Positions 27,885-38,200 are shown, counted from the stretch's first letter. The stretch is 64,000 bases of DNA from Rhodocyclaceae bacterium (GCA_020248265.1 JADCHX010000008.1:178961-242960), one strand, 5' to 3'. Numbers and translations are program-made. Notes: a model not told the origin generated them from the letters alone.

Positions 27885-29294
27885 ATGGGTGTAACCGAAA
27901 AGCTTGCACAGTTCATAGTGGAAACGCCTGCCGGGTCCATTCCCCCGGCGGCGATCGCTTCGGCGAAGCTGCGTTTCCTGGATACCCTGGGCGTGACCGT
28001 AGCTGGGTCACGGCATGACTCCGCACGGATTGCAAGGGATACGGCGAGCCTGCTCGGTGGCCACGCCCAGGTGACCCTGATCGGACGCCCGGACCGCACG
28101 TCGGTCGAGCTCGCCGGATTTGTCAACGGCGTCGCCGCACACGCGCTCGAGTACGACGACTACACGCGCAGGGTGACGCATCTCAGCGCGTCACTCGTAC
28201 CCGGCGCACTGGCCGTCGCTGAATACGCCGGACTGACCGGCCGACGCATGCTCGAAGGCTTCGTGATCGGCTTCCAGGTCGCGACGCACATTTCCAAGGG
28301 GCTGGGTTCCCAGTTGTTCGATCGAGGCTGGCACTCGCCCTGTCTGCTCGGTGCTTTCGGCGTGACCGCTGCCAGTTGCCGCCTGCTCGGCCTTGACGTC
28401 ATGCAAACCAGGATGGCACTCGGGATCACGGCCTCGGAGGCATCCGGCATCCGCAAGAACGTCGGCTCGATGGGCAAGGCCTTTCATGTGGGCCATGCCG
28501 TTCGTTGCGGGATCTTCTCTGCGCTGTTGGCCAGTCGCGGATTCAAGGTCGACCCGGATGCCATTGAAGGCGTCGACGACGGCATCGATGGCCATGTCCG
28601 GTTCGGACTGGCCGAAACCTTCAACGGCGCGGGCAACTACAGCCTGGAAAAGATGGCGCAGGATCTTGGTCAAGCATGGGAGCTCGCAGACAACACGACC
28701 GTCGTCCGGATGCATCCCGGCCACACAGCCGCCTCGTCGGCAATCGACGGGATGGTCGATCTCGCGCAGGCGCATGACCTGTTGCCCGAACAGGTCGAAC
28801 GCATCGAACTTGAATGCACGACCCAGGCCATGAAGCTGGGTTCATACCGCGAGGCAGATGACGGGCACAAGGCCCGCTTCTGCCTGCCCTACAGCATGGC
28901 GATCGCGCTGATCGATCGAAAGGCCGGACTCGATCAGTATACGGATCAACGTGTGCGCTCTGCCGACGTACAAGCCCTGATGCGCCGGGTGGACGTTCGA
29001 GTCCCAGCCGATCTGAAACATCACCACGGTGCGTGGACCGGCGGCGTCAACTGGGGGGAAATGCGACTTTCAGTAAGCCTCAAGGATGGCAGGCGACTGT
29101 CCGTTGCGCGGTCATCCGCCCGCGGTTGGCCGGAGCAGCCAGCCACGTGGGGCGACATTGCAGGCAAGTACGAGGAGTGCTGCACCGGCATCCTCGATCC
29201 CGTGCAGGTCAAGGCCAGCATCGAGCAGGTCGGCATTCTCGAAGACGCCGCGAGCCTTCAGCCGCTCGTTCGGTCCCTCTGCGCGACCGCTTGA
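27885..29294 (+). CDS. MmgE/PrpD family protein
   Basis: The protein has 469 residues and is full length for the MmgE/PrpD superfamily, whose known members are 2-methylcitrate, cis-aconitate or iminodisuccinate-type (de)hydratases, lyases or epimerases. Landmarks are LRFLDTLGVTVAG, NGVAAHALEYDDYTRRVTHLSASLVPGAL, RGWHSPCLLGAFGVTAA, EASGIRKNVGSMGKAFHVGHAVRCG and KFCLPYS-like KARFCLPYSMAIAL. The ATG has a GAGAGGG site. The natural substrate of this subgroup is not apparent. The position after a Bug protein is a common arrangement in Burkholderiales. Confidence 0.92.
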   Translation: MGVTEKLAQFIVETPAGSIPPAAIASAKLRFLDTLGVTVAGSRHDSARIARDTASLLGGHAQVTLIGRPDRTSVELAGFVNGVAAHALEYDDYTRRVTHLSASLVPGALAVAEYAGLTGRRMLEGFVIGFQVATHISKGLGSQLFDRGWHSPCLLGAFGVTAASCRLLGLDVMQTRMALGITASEASGIRKNVGSMGKAFHVGHAVRCGIFSALLASRGFKVDPDAIEGVDDGIDGHVRFGLAETFNGAGNYSLEKMAQDLGQAWELADNTTVVRMHPGHTAASSAIDGMVDLAQAHDLLPEQVERIELECTTQAMKLGSYREADDGHKARFCLPYSMAIALIDRKAGLDQYTDQRVRSADVQALMRRVDVRVPADLKHHHGAWTGGVNWGEMRLSVSLKDGRRLSVARSSARGWPEQPATWGDIAGKYEECCTGILDPVQVKASIEQVGILEDAASLQPLVRSLCATA

Positions 29295-29405
29295 ACAATG
29301 AGGAATCAACGAGAGAAATCGGGAGGCCGCTGCCGTGGCGCCTTGCCCGGCCGCGCCCTGCGCGCAATACTCGGCGCTTCCAACGGTCGCAGGCGAGGCA
29401 CAGCG

Positions 29406-30401
29406 GTGCTCGGACACTATAGTCAATGGAAGGGCGTCCGCGCCCGGGTTGCACTGGCCGCAGCCGTGCTGTGCGCAACGTCGTACCTGCCTGCCGCGGC
29501 CGCGCAGGCCTGGCCCGACCGGCCAGTACGGATGGTCGTACCGTTCTCCGCCGGCGGCAGCTCCGACGTGATCGCCCGTATCGTCGGCGCGCGTATCACC
29601 GACACGTTGCGCCAGCCGGTGATCATCGACACCCGGCCCGGCGCGGGCACCTCCATCGGCAATGCAGTGGTGGCGCGGGCCAATCCCGACGGTTACACGC
29701 TGCTGCTTGCCGACACCGCGTTCCCGGCGTCCTCCAGCGTGCTGCAGAACCTGCCGTACGATCCGGTGAAGGACTTCGCGCCGGTCGGCCTGCTCGGCAC
29801 CTCGGCGCAGTACCTGTTCAGCGGTCGCGGCCGGCATCGCGATGCGCAGTCGCTGGCCGTGGCTGCCCGCGCGAAGCCGGGGCAGGTGACCATCGGTTCC
29901 GGCGGCAACGGCGCCACCACCCACTTCATGGTCGAGCTGTTCAAGCGGGCTGCAGGCGTCGATATCGTGCACGTGCCGTACAAGGGCTCCGCCCCGGCAC
30001 TGGCCGATGCCGCCGGTGGCCAGGTCGATGCGGTGTTCTCGACCTTCGCCTCGGCCGCAGCGTTGGCCGGCGCGGGCAAGCTGCAGGTGCTGGCGATCGC
30101 CGCCCTGCGCCGGCATCCGTCGCAGCCGGATGTGCCGACCTTCGCCGAACTGGGCATCAAGGGCATGGTGTCCGACCACTGGTGGGGCGTGATCGCCCCC
30201 GGTGCGACGCCGAAGGCGGTGATCCAGTCGATCAATGCCGAACTGGTGCGGGTGGTGGCCACGCCCGAAGCGAAGGAGCGCTTCCCGACGCTGGCGGTCG
30301 ACCCGAAGTCGAGCACCCCGGCCGAGTTCGGCAAGATCATCGAGGGCGACCTGGCTCTCTTCCGGCGCATCGCGCGCGAAGCGAACATCAAGGCAGACTG
30401 A
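29406..30401 (+). CDS. Bug/TctC-family periplasmic solute-binding protein
   Basis: The product has 331 residues from a GTG start. The signal peptide is ARVALAAAVLCATSYLPAAAA, and the mature region has WPDRPVRMVVPFSAGGSSDVIAR, VIIDTRPGAGTSIGNAVVA, PDGYTLLLAD, LPYDPVKDFAPVGLLG and HVPYKGSAPALADAAGGQ. An ATG at 29298 would add 36 Arg/Gly-rich residues before the signal. GTG 29406 has GAGG about six bases upstream and gives a normal signal peptide, so it is preferred, with some doubt. GC is back to backbone level here. The next gene starts one base after its stop, so the two are surely co-translated. Confidence 0.9.
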   Translation: MLGHYSQWKGVRARVALAAAVLCATSYLPAAAAQAWPDRPVRMVVPFSAGGSSDVIARIVGARITDTLRQPVIIDTRPGAGTSIGNAVVARANPDGYTLLLADTAFPASSSVLQNLPYDPVKDFAPVGLLGTSAQYLFSGRGRHRDAQSLAVAARAKPGQVTIGSGGNGATTHFMVELFKRAAGVDIVHVPYKGSAPALADAAGGQVDAVFSTFASAAALAGAGKLQVLAIAALRRHPSQPDVPTFAELGIKGMVSDHWWGVIAPGATPKAVIQSINAELVRVVATPEAKERFPTLAVDPKSSTPAEFGKIIEGDLALFRRIAREANIKAD

Positions 30402-30402
30402 G

Positions 30403-31395
30403 TTGAACGACCCGAAATCGAATACCCCATCGTCCGTGTCGCTGAAGGATCTGTGCAGCGGCCCGAACACCTTCATGGGCGTGCCCTACGCGACCGAGAT
30501 CGCCGGTGCCCATGCGGCGGTGCTCGGCATCCCCTTCGACGTGGGTACGCATGCGTTCCGCGTCGGCGCGCGCCAGGGCCCGACCTCGATCCGCGAGCAG
30601 TCGCGGCTGATGCGCCACTGGAACCCGGAGTTCGCCGACTTCCCGGTCGCCGAGAAGCTCGGCCTGGTCGACGTGGGCGACGTGAAGCTGGTGCCGTCGA
30701 AGACGCATGCGGCGTTCGCGCAGATCGAGGCCGCGGTCGGCGCGATCGTCGACGGTGGCGCGGTGCCGATCACCATGGGTGCGGACGGCAGCATCTCGCT
30801 GCCGGTGATCCGCGCGGTCGGCCGGCGCCACCGCGGCATGGCGGTGCTGCACATCGATTCGCATACCGACAGCGCGCTGCCGCCCGGGCCGGACGAACAC
30901 AACGCGGGCACGCAGTTCCACTATGCAGCGGTCGAGGAACTGGTCGATACCACCAACAGCTGGCATGTCGGCGTGCGCGGCACGGTGTTCCGGCCCGGTG
31001 GCTTCGGTCACACGAACGAGCTCGGCTACAACATCGTCACGATGAACCAGCTGATGGCACGCGGCATCCCGGCGGTGATGGCCGACCTGCGGCAGAAGCT
31101 GGAAGGCCGGCCGGTCTACCTGTGCCTCGACATGGATGCGTTCGACCCGTCGTGTGCGCCCGGTGTCTGTGCGCCGAGCTGGGGCGGCCTGTCTGCGCGC
31201 GAGGGCATCGACATGTTCCGCCGGCTGCACGGCCTGGACATCGTCGCGGTCGACGTGAACACGGTGAGCCCGCCGCACGATGTGTCCGGCATGGCGGCGT
31301 TCCTGGCGGCGAACATGATGTTCGAGGGCATGATGCTGGTGGCCGCGCGCCGGTTCCCCGGCGAGGTGCGCCGCTTCGAACTGGCTGGCGCCTGA
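30403..31395 (+). CDS. Ureohydrolase (arginase/agmatinase) family protein with altered metal motif
   Basis: The product has about 330 residues from a TTG start with AAGG eight bases upstream. The arginase fold is clear: IDSHTD (D152, H154, D156) and CLDMDAFDP (D243, D245) supply five of the six usual Mn ligands, and WHVGVRG matches the region after motif two. The first motif, normally GGDHS, reads GADGS (126-130), so the sixth ligand His is replaced by Gly129. The enzyme may use one metal, may act on a different guanidino or amidino compound, or may be inactive. The gene is coupled to the upstream Bug gene. Confidence 0.9.
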   Translation: MNDPKSNTPSSVSLKDLCSGPNTFMGVPYATEIAGAHAAVLGIPFDVGTHAFRVGARQGPTSIREQSRLMRHWNPEFADFPVAEKLGLVDVGDVKLVPSKTHAAFAQIEAAVGAIVDGGAVPITMGADGSISLPVIRAVGRRHRGMAVLHIDSHTDSALPPGPDEHNAGTQFHYAAVEELVDTTNSWHVGVRGTVFRPGGFGHTNELGYNIVTMNQLMARGIPAVMADLRQKLEGRPVYLCLDMDAFDPSCAPGVCAPSWGGLSAREGIDMFRRLHGLDIVAVDVNTVSPPHDVSGMAAFLAANMMFEGMMLVAARRFPGEVRRFELAGA

Positions 31396-31413
31396 GGACA
31401 GGCTGAGCACACC

Positions 31414-32394
31414 ATGATCGTACCCGCCTACTGGGCCGAGGCCCGAGTGCAGCAGCGTGCCGGCGACCGGCAGGTCACGGTGCGCCGCTTCGGCTGGTCC
31501 GATGCAGGCCAGGACGATGCGCAGGCGATGGCCGATGCGCGCGCGGCGGAAGCGATGCAGCGCATCGTCGCCGGCGAGCCGCTTCCGAAGCGCGAACCGA
31601 AGATGCCGTACAACGGCGCGGCAGGCGTGCCGATCCGCGAGGAGATCACCGGCCGCCAGGGCCGCGTGGTGGTCACCCGCAACAGCTATGGCGCACGCTG
31701 CCTGAACGTGCCCGACGTGCTGTTCGCGGATATCGATTTCGAGGCACGCTCGCCCTGGCGGGCGAGCCTGGTCCTGCTGGCGGTGCTCGCGCTGGGCGCG
31801 GTGTGCGCCGGTCTGGTCCAGCAGTCATGGCTGCTGTTCGGCCTGCTGCTGTCGGTGTCGCTGGTGGTGTTCGCGCCGCTGGCTGCGTTCGCCGTGCGCC
31901 TGTATGTGCGGTGGCGCGGCGGCCCGGAGCCGGCCGCGCTGCACCGGATCGAATGCTTCCTTGCGGCGAACCCTGGATGGAACCTGCGTACCTACCGCAC
32001 GCCGGCCGGGCTGCGGGTAATCGCGACCCATCGCACCTTCGACCCCGCCGACCCGGAGGCGCTGAAGTTCTTCCAGGCTGTCGATGCCGACCCGGTCTAT
32101 GTGCGGATGTGCCTGAACCAGCGCTGCTTCCGTGCGCGCGTGACCGCCAAGCCGTGGCGCATCGGCATCGAAGACCGCCTGCGGCCGCGGCCCGGCGTGT
32201 GGCCGGTGGATGCCGCGCGGCTGCCGGCGCGCACGGCATGGATCGATGGTTACGAAGCGAAGGCCGCGGCCTTCGCGGCCTGCCGATTTGTCACGACCGT
32301 GGGCGGTGGCGCGGTCGATCCGGCGGTGGCGCCGGTGGTCGCGCTGCACGACGAACTGTGCCGCGCGACCGTGCCGGGCCTGCCGATCGCCTGA
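31414..32394 (+). CDS. Two-helix membrane protein of unknown function
   Basis: The product has 326 residues. A 110-residue N-terminal soluble part is rich in Arg/Ala/Glu (SDAGQDDAQAMADARAAEAMQRIV). Two hydrophobic helices follow (WRASLVLLAVLALGAVCAGLV and LLFGLLLSVSLVVFAPLAAFAV), and then a C-terminal soluble domain with RTYRTPAGLRVIATHRTFDP and a CLNQRC cysteine pair. No catalytic motif is recognised. The composition and conserved-looking Trp/Arg positions suggest a real family of unknown role. It follows the ureohydrolase gene by 18 bases, but codon bias is backbone-like, so a link to the cluster is uncertain. Confidence 0.8.
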   Translation: MIVPAYWAEARVQQRAGDRQVTVRRFGWSDAGQDDAQAMADARAAEAMQRIVAGEPLPKREPKMPYNGAAGVPIREEITGRQGRVVVTRNSYGARCLNVPDVLFADIDFEARSPWRASLVLLAVLALGAVCAGLVQQSWLLFGLLLSVSLVVFAPLAAFAVRLYVRWRGGPEPAALHRIECFLAANPGWNLRTYRTPAGLRVIATHRTFDPADPEALKFFQAVDADPVYVRMCLNQRCFRARVTAKPWRIGIEDRLRPRPGVWPVDAARLPARTAWIDGYEAKAAAFAACRFVTTVGGGAVDPAVAPVVALHDELCRATVPGLPIA

Positions 32395-32406
32395 GCGGGC
32401 GCAGCC

Positions 32407-33885
32407 TCAGGGGGTAGACGTGGGGACGGACTTGGACGCGGCTTTTTCGAACCCCTGCCAGTCGCCGCCGAGCGCCTTCACCAGGAACACCGAGGCGAGC
32501 ATGCGCTGGCCGAGCAGCTGTGCCGCCAGCCGTTCTGCGTTGAGCTGCAACTGCTGCGCGACGATCACGTCGAGCGAGGTTGCGATGCCGCCCTCGTAGC
32601 GGGCGGTCGCGATGTCGAATACCCGGTTGGCGCTGGCCACTGCCTTCAGCGCCTGCGCATGCGCGCGTTCGAGCGCAGCCAGGCCGAGGATGCCGTCCTC
32701 GGCCTCCTGCATCGCGGTCAGCACGACGCGCCGGTAGTTGCCGACCGCGATGTCGTAGCCAGCCTGCGCGCTCGCCGACAGCCCACGCAGGCGTCCGCCG
32801 TCGAAGATCGGCTGGGCGAGGCTCGCGCCGATCGACCAGACCATGCTGGGTACCGTGAACAGGCTGGACAGGTCGCGGCTCTGTCCGCCAAAGGTGCTGC
32901 CGAGCACGATGCTCGGATAGAACGCAGCCTCTACGATACCCACCTGCGCGTTGGCCACGGCCATCGCGCGCTCGGCGGCCGCCACGTCGGGACGCCGTTC
33001 GAGCAGGTCCGATGGCACGCCGATCGGAACCACTGGCGGATTGAGCGGATGCGCCTGCGGCGGCAGCGAGAACAGCGGTGCCGGCGTGCCGGTGAGCGTC
33101 GCGATCGCGTGTTCGAACTGGCTGCGCTGCCGGCGCAGCAGGTCGACCTGCGTCAGTGTGCTGTCGACCAGCGCCTGCTGCTGCGCGATGTCCAGGCCCG
33201 ACGCCGCACCGAGTTCATGCCTCGAACGTGCGAGCGACAGCGAACGCTGCTGCAGGGCGATCGAGCGCGCGAGCACGTCCAGTTCGATATCGACCGCGCG
33301 CAGGTTGAAATAGGCCGTGGAGAGATCGGCCGACAGCAGCAGGCGCGCATTCTCGAAGTCGGCAGCCGACTGCGCCGCATTGGCGCGCGCCCCCTCGATC
33401 GATCGCTGCACCCGGCCGGCAAAGTCGACCTCGTAGGACACCGAGAGCACGGCCAGGTAGTCGTCCTGCACCGTCGTGAACTGGCGCTGTGCATAGTTGG
33501 TCAGCGGCCGGTTGCTGGAGATGCGCAGCCGCTGGTCGCGCAGCGCAGCGGCTACCTGCGGGTAACGCGCCGACAGCGCGGTCTCGAGCAGCGCGCCGGT
33601 CTGCGCGAGTCGCGCGGCGGCGATCTCCAGCGTGGCGCTGTCGCGCATCGCCCGGCCCTGCAGGTCGTCGAGCGTCGGATCGCCGAAGCGCTGCCACCAC
33701 GGGCCCTTCGCTGCGCCGTCATCCGGCGTGCCTGCACGGAACGGCGCCTCGACCTTCCAGCCCTCGGGCATCGCCAGCGCCGGGCGCCTGTAGTCAGGGC
33801 CGGCGGTACACCCGGGCAGCAGCGCGGCCAGTGCGAGCAGCGTGCGCCGGCGCAGTCGATCCGGTCGGCGACGCACCGTTCTCAT
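32407..33885 (-). CDS. Outer-membrane efflux lipoprotein (NodT/OprM-type)
   Basis: This 492-residue TolC-like protein forms the outer-membrane duct of the pump encoded upstream. The N-terminus has a lipoprotein signal with lipobox LLPGC, followed by the family start CTAGPDYRRP and PWWQRFGDPTLDDL. The two repeated helical hairpin regions (RLAQTGALLETALSARYPQ and VSYEVDFAGRVQRSIEGA, then LERRPDVAAAERAMAVANAQVG) are intact. Its ATG overlaps the stop of the adaptor gene by four bases. Transcription order is RND pump, adaptor, outer-membrane factor. Confidence 0.94.
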   Translation of the reverse strand: MRTVRRRPDRLRRRTLLALAALLPGCTAGPDYRRPALAMPEGWKVEAPFRAGTPDDGAAKGPWWQRFGDPTLDDLQGRAMRDSATLEIAAARLAQTGALLETALSARYPQVAAALRDQRLRISSNRPLTNYAQRQFTTVQDDYLAVLSVSYEVDFAGRVQRSIEGARANAAQSAADFENARLLLSADLSTAYFNLRAVDIELDVLARSIALQQRSLSLARSRHELGAASGLDIAQQQALVDSTLTQVDLLRRQRSQFEHAIATLTGTPAPLFSLPPQAHPLNPPVVPIGVPSDLLERRPDVAAAERAMAVANAQVGIVEAAFYPSIVLGSTFGGQSRDLSSLFTVPSMVWSIGASLAQPIFDGGRLRGLSASAQAGYDIAVGNYRRVVLTAMQEAEDGILGLAALERAHAQALKAVASANRVFDIATARYEGGIATSLDVIVAQQLQLNAERLAAQLLGQRMLASVFLVKALGGDWQGFEKAASKSVPTSTP

Positions 33886-35201
33886 GACTTCGGCTGCCCC
33901 TGCGCCGTGCCCTTGCCGGCTGCCTTCTCCGCATCCTTGCCGGTCGCCTTGTCGGGCGCACCCTTGCCGGCGGCGCCCTTCGCGCCGTCACGGCCACCGG
34001 GCGGCACCGTGACGATGGTCACCTTGTCGCCCTCGCCGATCGAATCGGACGGGTTCATCACGACCCGGTCGCCCGTCGTGATGCCTTCCAGGATTTCGAC
34101 CGTCGGACCGAAGTTGCGGCCGATCCGCACCGGGCGCAGCTTGACGACGCCATCGGCGCCGACCACTGCGACCCGCACGCCTTCGGCACGGAACATCAGC
34201 GTGTTCGTCTCGACCGTCGTCGCCTGGCTCGCCTTCAGCGGCAGCGCGACCTGGATGAACGCGCCCGGCATCAGCGCGCCGTCCGGGTTGGGCAGGTTCA
34301 CTTCCACCTGCATCGTGCGCGTGGCGGGGTCGATCGCCGACGAGGTACGCACCACCTTGCCGGCGAACACCCGGCCCTGCAACTCGATCTGGGTGACCTT
34401 CACCTCCTGGCCGGCGCGCACCAGGTGCGCGTAGCTCTGCGGTACCGAGATGAAGGCGCGCAGCGTCTCGGTCTGGGTCAGCACGAACAGCGCACGGGCG
34501 GCACCGCCGCCAGCGTCGATCAGGTCGCCGACATCGACGCTGCGCCGGGTGATCACGCCGGAGAACGGTGCGACCACCCGCTTGAAGCTCTCCAGCTGGC
34601 GCAGCCGCACGATGTTCGCATCCGCGGCGGCCAGATTGGCGCGGGCCTGCACCTCGTTGCTACGCCGCTCGTCGAGTTCCTGCTGCGAGACGGCGTCCTT
34701 CCGGCGCAGGGCCTCCCAGCGTTCGAGCGAACTCGTGGCGAGCGCCAGGCTGGCGGCGGTCTGTTCGCGCGCGGCCAGCGCCTGGATCAGTTGCTGGTCG
34801 ATCTCGGGCGTGTCGATCTCGGCGAGCAGGTCGCCGGCCTTCACCCGGCTGCCGATGTCGCGGTGCCAGCGCTTCACGTAGCCACTGGCGCGTGCGCCGA
34901 TCGGCGACTGGGTGTAGCCCTGCAGCGTGCCGGGCAGGGTCACTGTCTGGCCGGCGTCCGAGGTCTTCGGCTGGGTCACCCGCACATAGACCTTGGACAG
35001 GTCGGCGATGCTGGCTTCCAGCGCACTGGCGTTCGTGTTCCGGATCACCACCGCGCGGCCGGCGCCCACCGCGAGCAGCAGCACGACGATGAAGGCCAGC
35101 CACTTGCCGCGCCGGACGACCGCGCGCCGCTGCATCAGGTCGGCGGGGTCGGTGTCCTCGATCGGATGTATCGCGAGGTCGTGGTGGCGTTGTTCAGGCA
35201 T
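33882..35201 (-). CDS. RND efflux periplasmic adaptor subunit
   Basis: The product is a 439-residue membrane-fusion protein. One N-terminal membrane helix (WLAFIVVLLLAVGAG) is followed by the split lipoyl domain (GYVKRWHRDIGSRVKAGDLLAEIDTPEID, later VVAPFSGVITRRSVDVGDLIDAG), an alpha hairpin between them, and the barrel region with INPATRTM-like IDPATRTMQVEVNLPN. The last 35 residues are Lys/Gly/Ala-rich and look disordered. It has an uncleaved anchor instead of the usual lipobox. The gene sits 37 bases after the RND pump gene. It bridges the pump and outer-membrane lipoprotein. Confidence 0.94.
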   Translation of the reverse strand: MPEQRHHDLAIHPIEDTDPADLMQRRAVVRRGKWLAFIVVLLLAVGAGRAVVIRNTNASALEASIADLSKVYVRVTQPKTSDAGQTVTLPGTLQGYTQSPIGARASGYVKRWHRDIGSRVKAGDLLAEIDTPEIDQQLIQALAAREQTAASLALATSSLERWEALRRKDAVSQQELDERRSNEVQARANLAAADANIVRLRQLESFKRVVAPFSGVITRRSVDVGDLIDAGGGAARALFVLTQTETLRAFISVPQSYAHLVRAGQEVKVTQIELQGRVFAGKVVRTSSAIDPATRTMQVEVNLPNPDGALMPGAFIQVALPLKASQATTVETNTLMFRAEGVRVAVVGADGVVKLRPVRIGRNFGPTVEILEGITTGDRVVMNPSDSIGEGDKVTIVTVPPGGRDGAKGAAGKGAPDKATGKDAEKAAGKGTAQGQPKS

Positions 35202-35238
35202 GAAGACGAGGCTCCGTGTGTCGCTATGCCGCTGCAGG

Positions 35239-38200
35239 TCAGGTGCCGACTGGCGCGGGCGAAGACGGCGGCCCGGCATCGCCGGCCGCGTTGCCGGTGC
35301 CGGTGCGCGCGGCCTTGCGCCGGGCGATGCGCTGGTGGACGTCGGCGAACAGCACCGGCACGAAGAACAGCGTGGACACGGTGGCGAGCAGCAGGCCGCC
35401 GATCACCGCGCGGCCGAGCGGCGCATTCTGCTCGGCGCCTTCGCCGATGCCCAGCGCCATCGGCACCATGCCGATGACCATCGCCAGCGCGGTCATCAGC
35501 ACCGGGCGGATGCGGGTGGCACCGGCCTCCAGCGCCGCCGACAGCGGCGGCACCCCGGCCGCCAGCCGGTCGCGCGCGAACGACACCACCAGGATGCTGT
35601 TGGCGGTGGCCACGCCCATCGTCATGATCGCGCCAGTGAGCGCCGGCACGCTCAGCGTGGTGCCGGTGATGAACAGCATCCAGGCGATGCCTCCGAGCGC
35701 CGCGGGCAGCGCCATGATGATGATGAAGGCGTCGGTCCACGACTGGAAGTTGACCACGATCAGCAGGTAGACCAGCACGATCGCCATCGCCAGGCCCACG
35801 CCCAGGCCGAGGAACGACTCCTGCATGGTCAGCACCTGGCCGCGGATCGTGACGTCGCTGCCGCGCGGCAGCTTCGGACGGATCTCATCGACCTTCTTCT
35901 CGACCTGGCGCGCGACCGAGGCCAGGTCGGTGCCCTGCACGCTCACGTAGACATCGACCACCGGCGACAGGTTGTAGCGCGAGACGATCGACAGGCTGCG
36001 CCCCGGTCGCGCCTCGACCAGGTTGCCCAGCACCTGCGGTGCGCTGCCGGCCAGGCTGCCGACGCCTGCTGCACCGACCGGGATGTTGAGCAGGCCGTCG
36101 AGCGAATCGATGCTGTACTGCGGCGCCGACATCTGCACGCTGTACACCACGCCGTTGGCCGGGTTGAGCCAGAACGCCGGGGCTGTCTGCGCGCTGCCCG
36201 AGAGCGAGATCAGCACGTTCTGGCCGACGTTGAAGGCGGTCATGCCCACCTGCTGCAGCCGCGCGCGGTCCATGCGCAGGTCGATGGCCGGGTTGTCGAG
36301 CCGCTGGTGCACATGCACGTCGACTGCGCCCGGGATCTGCCGGATCGACTTCACCAGTTCGCCGGCCAGCGCCGCGTTCTGCTCCATGCGTGCGCCGGAG
36401 AACTGGATGTCGATCGCCGCCGGCAGGCCGAAGTTCAGGATCTGGGTGACGATGTCCGCAGGCTGGAAGAAGAACTCGACGCCGGGGAACCGCTTCGGCA
36501 GTTCCAGGCGCAACTGGCTGATGATCTCGTCGGTAGGCCGGTGGCCCTTCTTCAGCGCGATCAGCACTTCCGCGTCGAAGGTGCCGATGGTGCCGGCGTT
36601 GCTGTAGGACAGGTTGATGCCGCTGTTGGGCACGCCGATGTTGTCGAGGATGGTCTCGAGCTCTTCCGGCGGGACCATCTCGCGGATCGCCGTCTCGACC
36701 TGGTCGGCGATGCGCGCGGTCTGCTCGATGCGTGTACCGGTGGGTGCGCGCAGGTGCAGCCGGATCTGCCCTGCGTCGACCGACGGAAAGAAGTCCTGGC
36801 CGAGGAACGGGAACAGCAGGCAGGACAGCGCACAGAAGCCGAGGAACACCACGGCGAAGGTCTTGCGCGAGGCCAGCGCGGCCGACAGCGTGATGGTGTA
36901 TGCGCGGCGCACATGCTCGAATCTCTGGTCGAAGCCGCGGTAGACCCGCTGCAGCAGGCTCGGCCGGGCGCCGGCGGGCTCAGCCCTGCCGTGCACATCG
37001 CGCATCAGCAGCATCACCATCGTCGGCACCAGCGTGCGCGACAGGATGTAGGACGCGATCATCGCGAACACCACCGCCTCGGCCAGCGGCACGAACAGGA
37101 AGCGCGCGACGCCGGACAGGAAGAACATCGGCACGAACACGATGCAGATGCACAGCGTGGCGACGAAGGCCGGCACGCCGATCTCGCCGGCGCCGACGAG
37201 GATCGCCTCTTCCAGCGGCTTGCCCAGGTGCAGGTGGCGCTCGATGTTCTCGATCGTCACGATCGCCTGGTCGACCAGGATGCCCACCGACAGCGCGAGG
37301 CCACCCAGCGTCATCAGGTTCAGCGTCTCGCCCAGGATGTGCAGCATGATGATCGAGGCCAGGATCGACAGCGGGATGGTCATCGCGATGATCACCGTGC
37401 TGCGCCAGTTACCCAGGAACAGCAGCACCATCAGTGCGGTGAGGCCGGCGGCGATCAGCGCCTCGACCACCACGGCGTTCACCGCCGCCTTGACGAACAC
37501 CGACTGGTCGAACAGTGGCGTGACCTTGATGTCTTCCGGCAGGATCTTCACCGCCTTGGGCAGCATCGCGAGCAGGTCGTTCACGATGTCGACCGTCGAC
37601 GCGCCACCGTTCTTCAGCACCGACAGCAGCACGCCGCGGTTGCCGTCCTGGCGCACGACGTTGGTCTGCGGCGAGAAGCCGTCGCGCACCGCTGCGACAT
37701 CGCGCAGGTAGACCGTGGTGCCGCCGGTGGTGCGCACCGGCAGTTCGCCCAGCCCGGTGATTGCATCCGGCGAGCTGTTCATCTTCACGCTGTATTCGGT
37801 GTCGCCGAACTTCGCGGTGCCGGCCGGCAGGATCAGGTTCTGGGCGTTGACCGCATTCACCACGTCGGCCGGCGCGAGCCCGCGCGCCTGCAGCGCCGGG
37901 ATGTCCAGGTCGACCGACACCACGCGGATCTTGCCGCCGTACGGGAACGGGATCGCCGCGCCCGGGATGGTCACCAGCTGCGGGCGCAGCTGGGTCACCG
38001 CGGCGTCGAATACCGCCTGCTCGGGCAGCGTCGGGCTCGACAGCGCGAGCTGCACCACCGGGATGCTCGAGGCCGAATACTTGATGATCAGCGGCGGCGT
38101 GATGCCCGGGGGCAGCTGGCGCACCTGCGGCTGCACCGCCGCCACCACCTGCGCGAGCGCGGTCTGGATGTTCGCACCCTGCTGGAAGAAGATCTTCAGC

